Below are positions 1-7,883 of a stretch of 64,000 nt of DNA, one piece after another; the stretch's first letter is position 1, and every line of letters starts with the position of its first letter. Under the pieces are notes generated by a model that ran no database searches, was not told where the DNA came from, and was given only the letters and a program-made list of their open reading frames with translations. Both the position numbers and the translations under genes were made by a program. Origin of the DNA: Litchfieldella qijiaojingensis (GTDB lineage: Bacteria; Pseudomonadota; Gammaproteobacteria; Pseudomonadales; Halomonadaceae); assembly GCF_014651875.1 (NCBI RefSeq), contig NZ_BMXS01000009.1, positions 1 through 64,000 of the forward strand, read 5' to 3'.

Positions 1-648
1 AGGGGATCCCGCCGTTTTGCGTTGTCGAGGTCGTTCGGGCTACGCCCTCACGACCTCGACGACACACGATCTCGGCTTTCTCATCTTGATTGTCGCGTGA
101 CTCTCACCTTGATTGTCGCTGTACACGCTGCAGCCGCGGGAGGCAACTGGCTAGGCACGTTGACCGCCATCGCCACGGCACTGGCCTGGGGTGTCGCTGT
201 TTCCATCGTGTCGCAAGCTGCGGTGTCACGTCTGCTTTTCTCCATGTCTCGCGATGGCAAGTTGCCAAAAGCACTATCGCTCATCCATGAACGCTATCGT
301 ACCCCTCATGTCAGCCTCTATCTGGTGGCCGCGCTGTCCCTGATCATCGGGATTGTCTTCCTCGATGCGCCTGATGTTCTGACAACGCTGGTGAATTTCG
401 GTGCATTGACCGGCTTTTGCATTCTGCATGTGTCGGTCATCAGCCATTACCGTATCCGTCAACGCTCACATCGCTTGCTGGCACATCTAGCCTTCCCGCT
501 CATCGGACTCCTCATCATCGGCTATGTGCTGATCAGCATGAGCGCCTATGCCAAAGTGCTCGGTCTAGCCTGGATCGCCATTGGCATGGTGTACCTGGCA
601 ATACTGATCAAGCGTGGCAAAGGGGTGCATCTCGCATCGGAAATCTAA
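1..648 (+). CDS. APC-superfamily permease, C-terminal part (5' end missing or disrupted)
   Basis: The reading frame is open from the window edge to a stop at 648; the first possible start is TTG at 22. From about residue 40 it reads as the last third of an amino-acid/polyamine permease: a helix ending in GGNWLG, the cytoplasmic segment SRDGKLPKAL followed by RYRTPHVS, then about four membrane helices. The first 40 residues look wrong for a transporter. They are encoded by a REP-like hairpin (24-60) and a duplicated 12-mer CTTGATTGTCGC (85-96 and 108-119). A normal permease has 400-500 residues, so the gene either continues left in a rearranged form or is a truncated remnant. Substrate unknown. 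Confidence 0.6.
   Translation, partial: RGSRRFALSRSFGLRPHDLDDTRSRLSHLDCRVTLTLIVAVHAAAAGGNWLGTLTAIATALAWGVAVSIVSQAAVSRLLFSMSRDGKLPKALSLIHERYRTPHVSLYLVAALSLIIGIVFLDAPDVLTTLVNFGALTGFCILHVSVISHYRIRQRSHRLLAHLAFPLIGLLIIGYVLISMSAYAKVLGLAWIAIGMVYLAILIKRGKGVHLASEI
24..60. repeat. REP-like hairpin at the 5' end of the permease frame
   Basis: Arms GTCGAGGTCGT (24-34) and ACGACCTCGAC (50-60) are perfect inverted repeats. The loop holds a second stem, GGGC (37-40) with GCCC (44-47). The nested shape resembles the short hairpins with a GGCTACGCC-type core seen elsewhere in the window (20.8 and 23.4 kb). It lies inside the open permease frame. Confidence 0.55.
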
Positions 649-661
649 TTGATTAGACTTG

Positions 662-690
662 GCGCCCTATCGCATTGCGAAAGGGCGCTC
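662..690 (+). terminator. Hairpin after the permease gene
   Basis: GCGCCCT (662-668) pairs with AGGGCGC (682-688), with an inner TCGC-ATT-GCGA stem. It starts 14 bases after the permease stop and is followed by CTTACTC, so the U-tract is weak. It lies in a convergent gap and may serve both sides. Confidence 0.5.
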
Positions 691-736
691 TTACTCAAGG
701 CATCGACGCTGGCAGACCACGAATCCGTTTCTTGCC

Positions 737-1255
737 TCAATACTGACGAGGTTTTATCTGCTCGAACTGGGCTTTCAGGTCGATCTCTTTGGTATGGATG
801 GTCGAGGTCATCGCTTTTCCCGAACGCGCTACCCACACGATCTCGTTATTGCCAGGCACCAGCAATTGGTTCGCCTCCTCGGCGGATGCGGGAGTACCGC
901 CATTGATCGAGCGAATGATGCCTCGCTCCAGCCCAAATCCTCGCAGCGGACTGTTCTTGGCGACACGCAGTACCCGCAACCCACCGACGTCGATCAACTC
1001 GTCGGGAATGTCTTCATCCGCATCCGCGGCGTGAGAAGCGCTCTCCTCTTGCCCCTCGAACAGCTCATCGTTCAGGGAGGTATTGATCTTCGTGCACAGC
1101 ATGGCCGCGACGAACAACACGGCATTCACCAGCGGCGCCCCAATCAAAGCGGCATCGCCATACTTGATGATGAGATACGTCGAATACGGCGACAACAACG
1201 CTGTCACCGACCAGATAATGATCTCGAGAATATTGCGTTCCCTGCGCTGAAACAT
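737..1255 (-). CDS. Membrane protein with two N-terminal helices and a PDZ-like C-terminal region
   Basis: 172 residues starting at ATG 1255. After a short basic start (MFQRRER) come two hydrophobic helices (about residues 10-30 and 35-55). A charged linker rich in E and D follows. Residues 90-165 run GGLRVLRVAKNSPLRGFGL...IRSINGGTPASAEEANQLL, which has the pattern of a PDZ domain (ligand-groove strand, then an I-x-x-I-N-G strand and helix). No protease domain is present, so a scaffold or sensor in the membrane is more likely than an enzyme. No family name is assigned. Upstream DNA holds a MITE-like element (1393-1532). Confidence 0.6.
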   Translation of the reverse strand: MFQRRERNILEIIIWSVTALLSPYSTYLIIKYGDAALIGAPLVNAVLFVAAMLCTKINTSLNDELFEGQEESASHAADADEDIPDELIDVGGLRVLRVAKNSPLRGFGLERGIIRSINGGTPASAEEANQLLVPGNNEIVWVARSGKAMTSTIHTKEIDLKAQFEQIKPRQY

Positions 1256-1392
1256 CGCGCATCCCCACCCTGCGTTAGCGAATAGCCCCAGGCATTATCG
1301 CTTGAACCTTCATGAGGACCGGGTTGTCCCTGGTTGAAAGTCTGCGACCAAGTCGTGGACTGGCTATTGTTATATGGCCAAATGGCCGTTTG

Positions 1393-1532
1393 GGAAACAC
1401 TGAATAAATGCCTGCGCATCAATCGCTGCGTTGCGCGGTGCCGAAGCGTCGGACCGGCGGATCCTCACATATACCCCATGTGCTCCGGGCGCCTTGCGCT
1501 AGATCCTGCTCGTCGATTTAGTCAGCGCTTCC
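1393..1532. mobile_element. MITE-like element, copy 1 (140 bp)
   Basis: Ends GGAAACACTGAATAAAT (1393-1409) and ATTTAGTCAGCGCTTCC (1516-1532) are inverted repeats matching at 14 of 17 positions. The element is flanked by TTTG at 1389-1392 and 1533-1536, a 4-bp target duplication. The interior is GC-rich and non-coding. A second copy lies inverted at 61408-61549; the two share long stretches such as ATCGCTGCGTTGCGCGGTGC-type sequence, CTCACATATACCCCAT and GCGCCTTGCGCT. The end sequence resembles IS5-family ends (inference), so an IS5-type transposase elsewhere could have moved it. Confidence 0.8.
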
Positions 1533-1536
1533 TTTG

Positions 1537-1721
1537 ATGGATTAATTATGCTTAGATGAAACAAGGCATTTCCTAATCCATTATCTAATCCATTACCATC
1601 CGATTTTATAAACTCACGAATCGAAAATGTCATGTAAATAAATGAAACGCAACGCAACAAATTGCAGTTTCGTAACATCATCTCGGGTTCGTGAACGATA
1701 TCGCCATTCGCAGCGACTCCT
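1537..1721. other. AT-rich intergenic stretch without a gene
   Basis: Right of the MITE the DNA is much more AT-rich than its surroundings. It holds a 12-bp direct repeat (CTAATCCATTA at 1573-1583 and 1585-1595). No open frame with a start and plausible protein was found on either strand. Confidence 0.5.
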
Positions 1722-2864
1722 TCAACGAAACAGATAACGCTCGCCACCACGCCGGCTTTTTCGCTCCAGCCATGACACCCCGTGCAACACATGAATGGCA
1801 AGTGGCACGACCAACCTCAACAACCCCAGGCCGAGGTAGAGGCATGGCAACAAGATCAGGGTCCAGCCCAGAAACTGCACCAGCCTGACGGGATATCCCA
1901 ACGTCCTCGCCACCGCCGCCAGGGCATCGCTGACAATCGCGGGATGCCGAACGACAAGATAGGTACCCGCCAGAACAGTCGGCCACTGAGCATAACGGCC
2001 TACGTTGACCAACCCTGCTGCCACGCTGAAATGGCTTGCCAATGCCGTATTGCGGCGCGTCGCATCCGCCGCGCGTGCAGACCTCGCACTGGCGCGCCCC
2101 ATCCGTAACAGCTTGACAGCGCTGACCATGACCGCCCCATCGGCGAGTGCCCAACCGATATCCTCGGCCTCCACTTCCTGGCCACGTCTCACCCGGCTTT
2201 CGAGCTGGCGAATACCACCGGCAAACAACGAGTTGGCCGCTTCGAGCAGGCGTTCGCTCTGAATCCACTTCACCTCACCATCGGCACCGAGGGTGAACTG
2301 TCCGAGAAACCCATGCCCTTCCTCGGCAATGAGATCGACCGCATGCCAGCCCCGCTGCTCGGGAGTCAGGGTCATCGAGACATCCCCATCTGGGTTCTCG
2401 ACCACTCGCTGCGGAGTTGAAGTTGACGTCCCGTTCTGCCACCAGTGCCGCGTCGCGGCCCTGACCGACTGCAACTGCCTTGCCGCCGCATCGCGCAGTG
2501 CCAGGGTATGAACATCATGGTGCAGAAAGTAATGGATGGGAGGCAGTATGACCGAGCCGTACTCGCGCAATACCGCCTGGAACTCGGGCTCAGTACCATA
2601 GCGCGGCAGAATCTCACGTATGAGTTCAGGGAATTCGAGCAGCGCCGCCTCGGCCTTCAACCGCAACAAGTCGTCATGGCGGTAATCGAGCAGCACCGCC
2701 TGCACCTCCAACGGCTCCCGTTCCAACTGCTCGGCATATTCGGGGTAGGCCTCGGCGGCCTGGACACGAATCATGCGTTCTTCCACCGCCATGGGCCGAC
2801 TGGCCAGGCTGATCGCAACGGCTACCACCAACGCGATTCCCATCATATAGGCGAACTTGCGCAT
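1722..2864 (-). CDS. Unrecognised membrane-anchored protein
   Basis: 380 residues from ATG 2864, chosen because CAGGAGAG precedes it; in-frame upstream codons add nothing protein-like. The N-terminus (MRKFAYMMGIALVVAVAISLASRP) is a signal anchor. Residues 35-150 are a helical region rich in E, L and Y (EAYPEYAEQLEREPLEVQAV), followed by an extracytoplasmic middle containing MTLTPEQRGWHAVDLIAEEGHGFLGQF. Near residues 320-360 two long hydrophobic helices are followed by a basic tail (ERKSRRGGERYLFR). It stands alone, divergent from the c-di-GMP gene. No family recognised. Confidence 0.6.
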   Translation of the reverse strand: MRKFAYMMGIALVVAVAISLASRPMAVEERMIRVQAAEAYPEYAEQLEREPLEVQAVLLDYRHDDLLRLKAEAALLEFPELIREILPRYGTEPEFQAVLREYGSVILPPIHYFLHHDVHTLALRDAAARQLQSVRAATRHWWQNGTSTSTPQRVVENPDGDVSMTLTPEQRGWHAVDLIAEEGHGFLGQFTLGADGEVKWIQSERLLEAANSLFAGGIRQLESRVRRGQEVEAEDIGWALADGAVMVSAVKLLRMGRASARSARAADATRRNTALASHFSVAAGLVNVGRYAQWPTVLAGTYLVVRHPAIVSDALAAVARTLGYPVRLVQFLGWTLILLPCLYLGLGLLRLVVPLAIHVLHGVSWLERKSRRGGERYLFR

Positions 2865-3009
2865 GGCTCTCTCCTGTCGGCATGCCTGCATGCCCCACCT
2901 CCTGCCAATGGAGCGCATGATCCCCCACGAGCAAGACACAAAGACCTTATGGCATTATCGGCCCCTATTCGAAAATGTTTAATTACGTGCCAGGCACTCG
3001 CAAGCGGGA

Positions 3010-6000
3010 GTGCCTCAACTTTTTCGAACTGCCTGCCGATATGGTGGTATGACAACAACCGCCGGTCGCTTCAACAACCCACAGAGGGCCATTGCCCCGC
3101 TTATGCACATGACAGCACAGGAAGCGTTTCGGTCACTGGCCGACTGCATGACTCTGGAGTCCAATACGCTCTTTTTCAGCCGCCTCGTGGTTCGGCTAGC
3201 CGACACCCTGGGCGTGGACCATGTGCTCGCGGCACGCATACTGCCCGACAAGCAGCATGCACGTACCCTGGCCGTGTGGAGTCGTGGCCAGCAGCGGGAC
3301 GATTTCACCTATCCCCTGGCCGGCACTCCCTGCGAGCAAGTGCTCGACAACAGCGTCTGCTTTTTTCCAGAGAAGGTCAGTCAGCGCTTTCCCCATGATG
3401 CCATTCTCATCCAATTGAAAGCCGAAGCGTACCTCGGGATGCCTATCACCGCTCCCGATGGGCACCCTCTTGGCCTGCTGGCTATCCTTCACGACACTCC
3501 CCTGCCCGACTTCGGGTTCGCCGACGAGATCATACGTATCGCGGCAGCACGCACCGGCGCCGAACTGATACGCCAGGACATGGCACAGGCACTGGAGGAA
3601 AGCCAGCAGCGCCTGCAAAATCTGATCAGCCACCTGCCGGGGATGGTCTATCGCTGCCACAACGATCGCAACTGGACCATGGAGTTCCTCAGTGACGGCG
3701 TCATGGAACTGACCGGCTACCCCGCTGAAGATTTCATCGACAATCGCCGGCGTTCCTTCGCCGACCTGATTCATGAGGACGAACAAGAACGTCTGTTCGA
3801 TGAAGTGCAGACCAGCATCGCCCGCCGGTCATCGTTCAACGTCACCTACCGAATCACTACCGCCACGGGTGAAACTCGCTGGCTATGCGAACGGGGTAAA
3901 GCCATCTTCGATGAGCAGCGAGGCGAGCCTGTACTGGAAGGTTTTATCTGCGACATCAGCAAAGAGGTCCTTTCCGAGCAACAACGCGAACGCCATGAAC
4001 GCAAGCTCATCGCCACCAATCGCGCACTCAACCTTCTTAGCCACTGCAATGAGATGCTGGTGCATGCCGAGGATGAAGACGAGCTTCTGCAAGACATCTG
4101 CCAGTTGGCCGTCGACATCGGTGGTTACCGCATGGCCTGGGTCGGTTTTGCCATGGACGACGCACAACGGACGATCAAGCCACAGGCGAGCGCCGGCGTG
4201 GTCGACGGTTTTCTGGACGAAATATGCCTGAGCTGGTCGAGCGATCTACCCAATGGCTGTGGTCCATCCGGCATAGCGGTACGTAGTGGCTTACCACAGA
4301 TCATCGTCGACTTGGCCTGCGACCCTAATCACACCCCTTGCCACGATGCCGCGCTCTCACGGGGCCACCGAAGTGTCATCTGCTTGCCACTCAAGAATTC
4401 ACAGCGCACTTTTGGCGTGCTGCTGCTATATCAAGGCACGACGTCTCCCATCACCGACGACGAACGGCGCTTGCTCTGCGACCTGGCCGACGATCTCGCC
4501 TTCGGTATCGCCACCTTACGCGCCCGGCAACGCCAGCAGCGCATCCAACACGCAGTGATGCAGATCGCTACGGCGGTGACCTCGCGCAGCAGCGATGCCT
4601 TCTTTCTGCAACTTGCACAACACATGGCAAGCGCGCTGGGTGCCGGAGCCAGTTTTGTGGTTCGATTGTCGTCTTCGACACCCCCTATGGCCGACACACT
4701 GGCTGCTGTCGTCGATGGGCAGCGAGTGGAGAATGCCCAGTACGACCTGTCGCATACCCCATGCGAACGCGTGTTGCGTGAAGGCGAATTCCTGCTCAAC
4801 GACTGCTCCATCGATGACATATCTGCAACTGCCAGGGATGCACTGCCCTGGGTCAAGGCGTATGCCGGACGACGCCTCGACAACACATCTGGCAAGCCTA
4901 TCGGCCTGTTGTCGATTCTGTTCCGCGAGCCCATCGAAGACCCCGAGTTCGTGACCTCGATCTTGAGGATCTTTGCCGCTGGCGCGGCCGCCGAATTGGA
5001 ACGCCAGCGCGATGAAATGCATATACGTCGCCTGGCCTACACCGATATCCCAACGGACTTGCCCAACCGCACCGCCTTCCGCGAACGCCTTGACGACATC
5101 CTGCATCAAGCCCCGAATCGCTTGTCGCTGCTGTTTCTCGACCTCAACCGATTCAAGGAAATCAACGATATCCATGGACATGATGTCGGTGACCAGATAC
5201 TTGCCGATGTCGCGAAGCGCTTCCAACAGGCCCTGGAGGCGGGTGAGTTTCTCGCCCGCCTGGGGGGCGATGAATTCGTGGTCATCCTCGAGGAAGTCGG
5301 CACCCTGGAAGCCATCCAGTGCACACGGCGTCTACAGGAGACACTGGACACCCCTTTCTTGGCCAAGGAGCAAACCTTCCATCTAGAGGTCAGCATCGGC
5401 ATCGCCTGCTATCCCGATCACGCCTCGTCCGCCAGCGAGCTGCTGCAACACGCCGATATCGCTATGTACCAGGCCAAACATCGGACATGTCGCTACTGCC
5501 TTTACCAGCCGGCCATGGGGCAAGACATGGCGTCTCGACTGGACATGGCCAAACGACTTTCCCAGGCGATAGACGACGACCGCCTGGAGCTCTATTACCA
5601 AGCACAAGTGGAAATCGCCAGCGGTCGCCTGATCGGCGCCGAAGCGTTATGTCGTTGGCACGACGATGAGCTCGGCTGGGTCAGTCCGGGTGATTTCATT
5701 CCCCTTGCCGAGGAACGTGGCATGATCGGTCGTCTGGGCCACTGGGTCATCGAGGCTGCTTGCCGACAGCTTGCTGCCTGGCGAGACCAGGGGCTCCCTC
5801 TACCGGGCCAGTTAGCGATCAACGTCGCTTCCCAGCAACTCGACGACCGACGTCTGATGCAGACGCTGGAACAGATCTTGCGCAGGCACCGAATCGCCTC
5901 AAGCCAACTGTGTTTGGAAATTACCGAAAGCAGCTTCATGAACGACCCCGAACAGGCCATCGCCATGGCGGATGCGCTAAAGGTCCAGGGTTTTGGGTTG

Positions 6001-6300
6001 GCCATCGACGATTTCGGCACCGGCTACTCCTCGCTCGCCCATCTCAAGCGTTTCGCGGCCGACAAGATCAAGATCGATATCTCCTTCATCCGCGACATGC
6101 TGACCGACACCAACGACCACACCATCGTCAAGACCATCATCGCCATGGCCCAGAACCTGGGCCTGGAAACCATCGCCGAAGGCATTGAGCTCCAGGCCCA
6201 GGGCGAGGCTTTGCGCAGGCTGGGTTGTGAACAGGCTCAGGGGTTCCTCTATTCACGCCCGCAATCCGCCACGCATTTCACCGATCACTGGTTGCGTTGA
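3010..6300 (+). CDS. GAF-PAS-GAF-GAF-GGDEF-EAL c-di-GMP signalling protein
   Basis: 1096 residues from GTG 3010; ATG at 3049 or 3103 are equally possible starts. Order: GAF (about 35-190), PAS with PAC (200-325), GAF (345-500), GAF (510-665), GGDEF (670-835), EAL (845-1093). GGDEF has the signature LARLGGDEFVVIL but no RxxD inhibitory site before it. The EAL domain keeps EALCRW, LEITESSF, DDFGTGYSS and the late AEGIE, so phosphodiesterase activity is likely. No membrane helix, so it is cytosolic. The first and third GAF domains are similar (CEQVL/CERVL, then GLLAIL/GLLSIL), suggesting an internal duplication. Ligands are unknown. Confidence 0.9.
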   Translation: MPQLFRTACRYGGMTTTAGRFNNPQRAIAPLMHMTAQEAFRSLADCMTLESNTLFFSRLVVRLADTLGVDHVLAARILPDKQHARTLAVWSRGQQRDDFTYPLAGTPCEQVLDNSVCFFPEKVSQRFPHDAILIQLKAEAYLGMPITAPDGHPLGLLAILHDTPLPDFGFADEIIRIAAARTGAELIRQDMAQALEESQQRLQNLISHLPGMVYRCHNDRNWTMEFLSDGVMELTGYPAEDFIDNRRRSFADLIHEDEQERLFDEVQTSIARRSSFNVTYRITTATGETRWLCERGKAIFDEQRGEPVLEGFICDISKEVLSEQQRERHERKLIATNRALNLLSHCNEMLVHAEDEDELLQDICQLAVDIGGYRMAWVGFAMDDAQRTIKPQASAGVVDGFLDEICLSWSSDLPNGCGPSGIAVRSGLPQIIVDLACDPNHTPCHDAALSRGHRSVICLPLKNSQRTFGVLLLYQGTTSPITDDERRLLCDLADDLAFGIATLRARQRQQRIQHAVMQIATAVTSRSSDAFFLQLAQHMASALGAGASFVVRLSSSTPPMADTLAAVVDGQRVENAQYDLSHTPCERVLREGEFLLNDCSIDDISATARDALPWVKAYAGRRLDNTSGKPIGLLSILFREPIEDPEFVTSILRIFAAGAAAELERQRDEMHIRRLAYTDIPTDLPNRTAFRERLDDILHQAPNRLSLLFLDLNRFKEINDIHGHDVGDQILADVAKRFQQALEAGEFLARLGGDEFVVILEEVGTLEAIQCTRRLQETLDTPFLAKEQTFHLEVSIGIACYPDHASSASELLQHADIAMYQAKHRTCRYCLYQPAMGQDMASRLDMAKRLSQAIDDDRLELYYQAQVEIASGRLIGAEALCRWHDDELGWVSPGDFIPLAEERGMIGRLGHWVIEAACRQLAAWRDQGLPLPGQLAINVASQQLDDRRLMQTLEQILRRHRIASSQLCLEITESSFMNDPEQAIAMADALKVQGFGLAIDDFGTGYSSLAHLKRFAADKIKIDISFIRDMLTDTNDHTIVKTIIAMAQNLGLETIAEGIELQAQGEALRRLGCEQAQGFLYSRPQSATHFTDHWLR

Positions 6301-6465
6301 GGCCTTGCTGCGCTGGGCTTCCTCGACCCTGCCCTTGACCTCGGAGACCGTCAAGTCGTACTGGCGCGCCACTTCGGCGGCCGTTGTCTTGCCCTTGAAA
6401 ATGTTCATGACCACGGCGGCTTTGCGCTTGGCGGTCCAGCGTTTGACGGACAGTCCTTCGCTCAT
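6253..6465 (-). pseudogene. Truncated IS3-type transposase OrfA (helix-turn-helix)
   Basis: 70 residues from ATG 6465, preceded by CAGGAGGATGCC. KRWTAKRKAAVVMNIFKGKT and AAEVARQYDLTVSEVKG are the N-terminal helix-turn-helix of a common IS3-family OrfA type. The family continues for about 50 more residues; here similarity stops near EEAQRS (about 6300) and the frame runs into antisense of the EAL gene end. There is no OrfB. It is a remnant with no expected activity. Confidence 0.75.
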
Positions 6466-6522
6466 GGCATCCTCCTGACGACTGCACTATAGCCTGTGCA
6501 ACTCAGAAGGGGGTCACTTCAG
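6300..6522 (-). mobile_element. IS3-family remnant, one end only
   Basis: On the minus strand the remnant begins with TGAAGTGACCCCCTTC near 6522, a plausible left end starting with TG, and carries the start of OrfA. It breaks off at about 6300, exactly at the stop codon of the EAL gene. The rest of the element is absent. Confidence 0.55.
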
Positions 6523-6545
6523 CAGTACCATTTTTCATCATGGCT

Positions 6546-6567
6546 CAGGGGCCGCGCACGGCCCCTG
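6546..6567 (-). terminator. Terminator of the outer-membrane protein gene
   Basis: CAGGGGCCG (6546-6554) and CGGCCCCTG (6559-6567) form a 9-bp GC-rich stem with a CGCA loop, 18 bases after the stop of the minus-strand gene at 6585. A short A/T tract (AAAAATGG in minus orientation) follows at some distance. Confidence 0.6.
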
Positions 6568-6584
6568 GCAGCAAGGAAGGTAAG

Positions 6585-7250
6585 TCAGAAGGTATAACTG
6601 ATGCCCAGTACTGCGACCGGGTAAACCGAGAGCTTATCGGCATCCTGCTCGAGCTCGCGCTCTTCGGCGCGCAGGTTCTCCTGGAAGTCGGGATCGTTGG
6701 TACCGCTGCCCGATGCGCTCAACGAAACGTCGATATTGGTGGCCATCACACCCAACTCGGAAAAGAACCCGAAACCATTGCGGTGCGAACTGCGCCATCC
6801 CAGGCCCACATAAGGCTGCACGCCATCGGCGATCGTCAGTTTGCCGTGAACGCTATCCAGATTGTAAGTCTGACCATTGAGCTCATAAGTTCCGCCATTG
6901 GTGGGGCGACCGATTACGTTCGCTTCCATGTCCGGAAACATGGCTCCAGCGGTGAGATAGAAGCGTCCCGCGAACGGATAGAAATCCAGTTTCAGCGCTC
7001 CAGCGGAGATGTCCAAGTCACCCTCGTAAGTAACATCGTCACTCTCATAGTCGCCGTCCCAGCTCAACCCACCGGCATAATTGGCGGTCAGACTGACGCG
7101 CTCATGAAAGCGCCAGGAGGCCTCCGCGCCCACGCCAGTAGTCCCGGCCAGCGCTCCCACCGTCACATTACTCTCGAAGGCGTGCGCACTGCTCATCCCC
7201 GTACCCAGCAGTGCTGTCATCATGCCCACGGTCAGCCATTTTTTCATCAT
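6585..7250 (-). CDS. Outer-membrane beta-barrel protein
   Basis: 221 residues. MMKKWLTVGMMTALLGTGMSSAHA is a clear signal peptide. The mature part is alternating aromatic/polar strands (SNVTVGALAG, VSLTANYAGGLSW, GRFYLTAGAMF, VQPYVGLGWRS, GFGFFSELGVM) and ends in GISYTF, with the C-terminal phenylalanine used for BAM-mediated outer-membrane insertion. Size and strand count suit an eight-stranded barrel of the OmpW/OmpA-barrel type. A disordered acidic loop (RAEERELEQDADK) precedes the last strand. Monocistronic; the function is not inferable. Confidence 0.75.
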   Translation of the reverse strand: MMKKWLTVGMMTALLGTGMSSAHAFESNVTVGALAGTTGVGAEASWRFHERVSLTANYAGGLSWDGDYESDDVTYEGDLDISAGALKLDFYPFAGRFYLTAGAMFPDMEANVIGRPTNGGTYELNGQTYNLDSVHGKLTIADGVQPYVGLGWRSSHRNGFGFFSELGVMATNIDVSLSASGSGTNDPDFQENLRAEERELEQDADKLSVYPVAVLGISYTF

Positions 7251-7464
7251 GAATTCCCTTGCGATATGAATAGGGGACGAAGGCCGGAGTTCCCCCGTCC
7301 GCCATCAAAGGGTATCGGCAGTGAACAGAGCGACTTGAGGAAAAACAGCATAGCTGCGGATGAGGGGCATCTTGTGTCGGTACACAGATGACTGTTGCCT
7401 AGCACCGGGACTGACACGGTCCTGGAGCACGACGATGTCTCCGACATGCATCCGCTTCTCCCTC

Positions 7465-7821
7465 CTACCTACTCTGCCACTCCTTGACACGAGTGTAGAG
7501 CTGTCGAAAGCGAGTAATGGCCACGGTCTCGTGCGCATCCAGCGATAGCCGCTCGTGTCCACAGCCGCCATCGCTCTCTTGCACCTCGCGCAAGACCCGA
7601 GCATGGCGCTTCATCAGGCTATCCAGATTCAGCCGTATCATCTGCAACTCGAGCTGGAATGCCTGCTGTTGCTCCCGGTGCCGCGCCTGGTGCCCTGAAT
7701 CATCAGTCGCCTCGATCACCGCATCGAAGGTATTGTTGACCAGTGTCTCCATCGTACGAAGGCGCGGAAGAACCTCGTGGATCAGGGCATGGGCGGTAAT
7801 GTATTGTTCTTCTAGTTCCAT
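7465..7821 (-). CDS. Small helical protein of unknown function, downstream of the flagellin-modification gene
   Basis: 118 residues from ATG 7821, chosen for the GGAGT eight bases before it. It is all-helical, without a signal peptide (LEEQYITAHALIHEVLPRLR; FQLELQMIRLNLDSLMKRHA). It follows the large glycosyltransferase gene by about 60 bases on the same strand and is probably cotranscribed. The size and helical character would fit a FliT-like chaperone or flagellar accessory, but no motif supports naming it. Confidence 0.55.
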   Translation of the reverse strand: MELEEQYITAHALIHEVLPRLRTMETLVNNTFDAVIEATDDSGHQARHREQQQAFQLELQMIRLNLDSLMKRHARVLREVQESDGGCGHERLSLDAHETVAITRFRQLYTRVKEWQSR

Positions 7822-7883
7822 CATTACTCCGTTTTGTCCCGTTCGTATTACTACCATTGACCATACCCAACCATATCTCTGTT

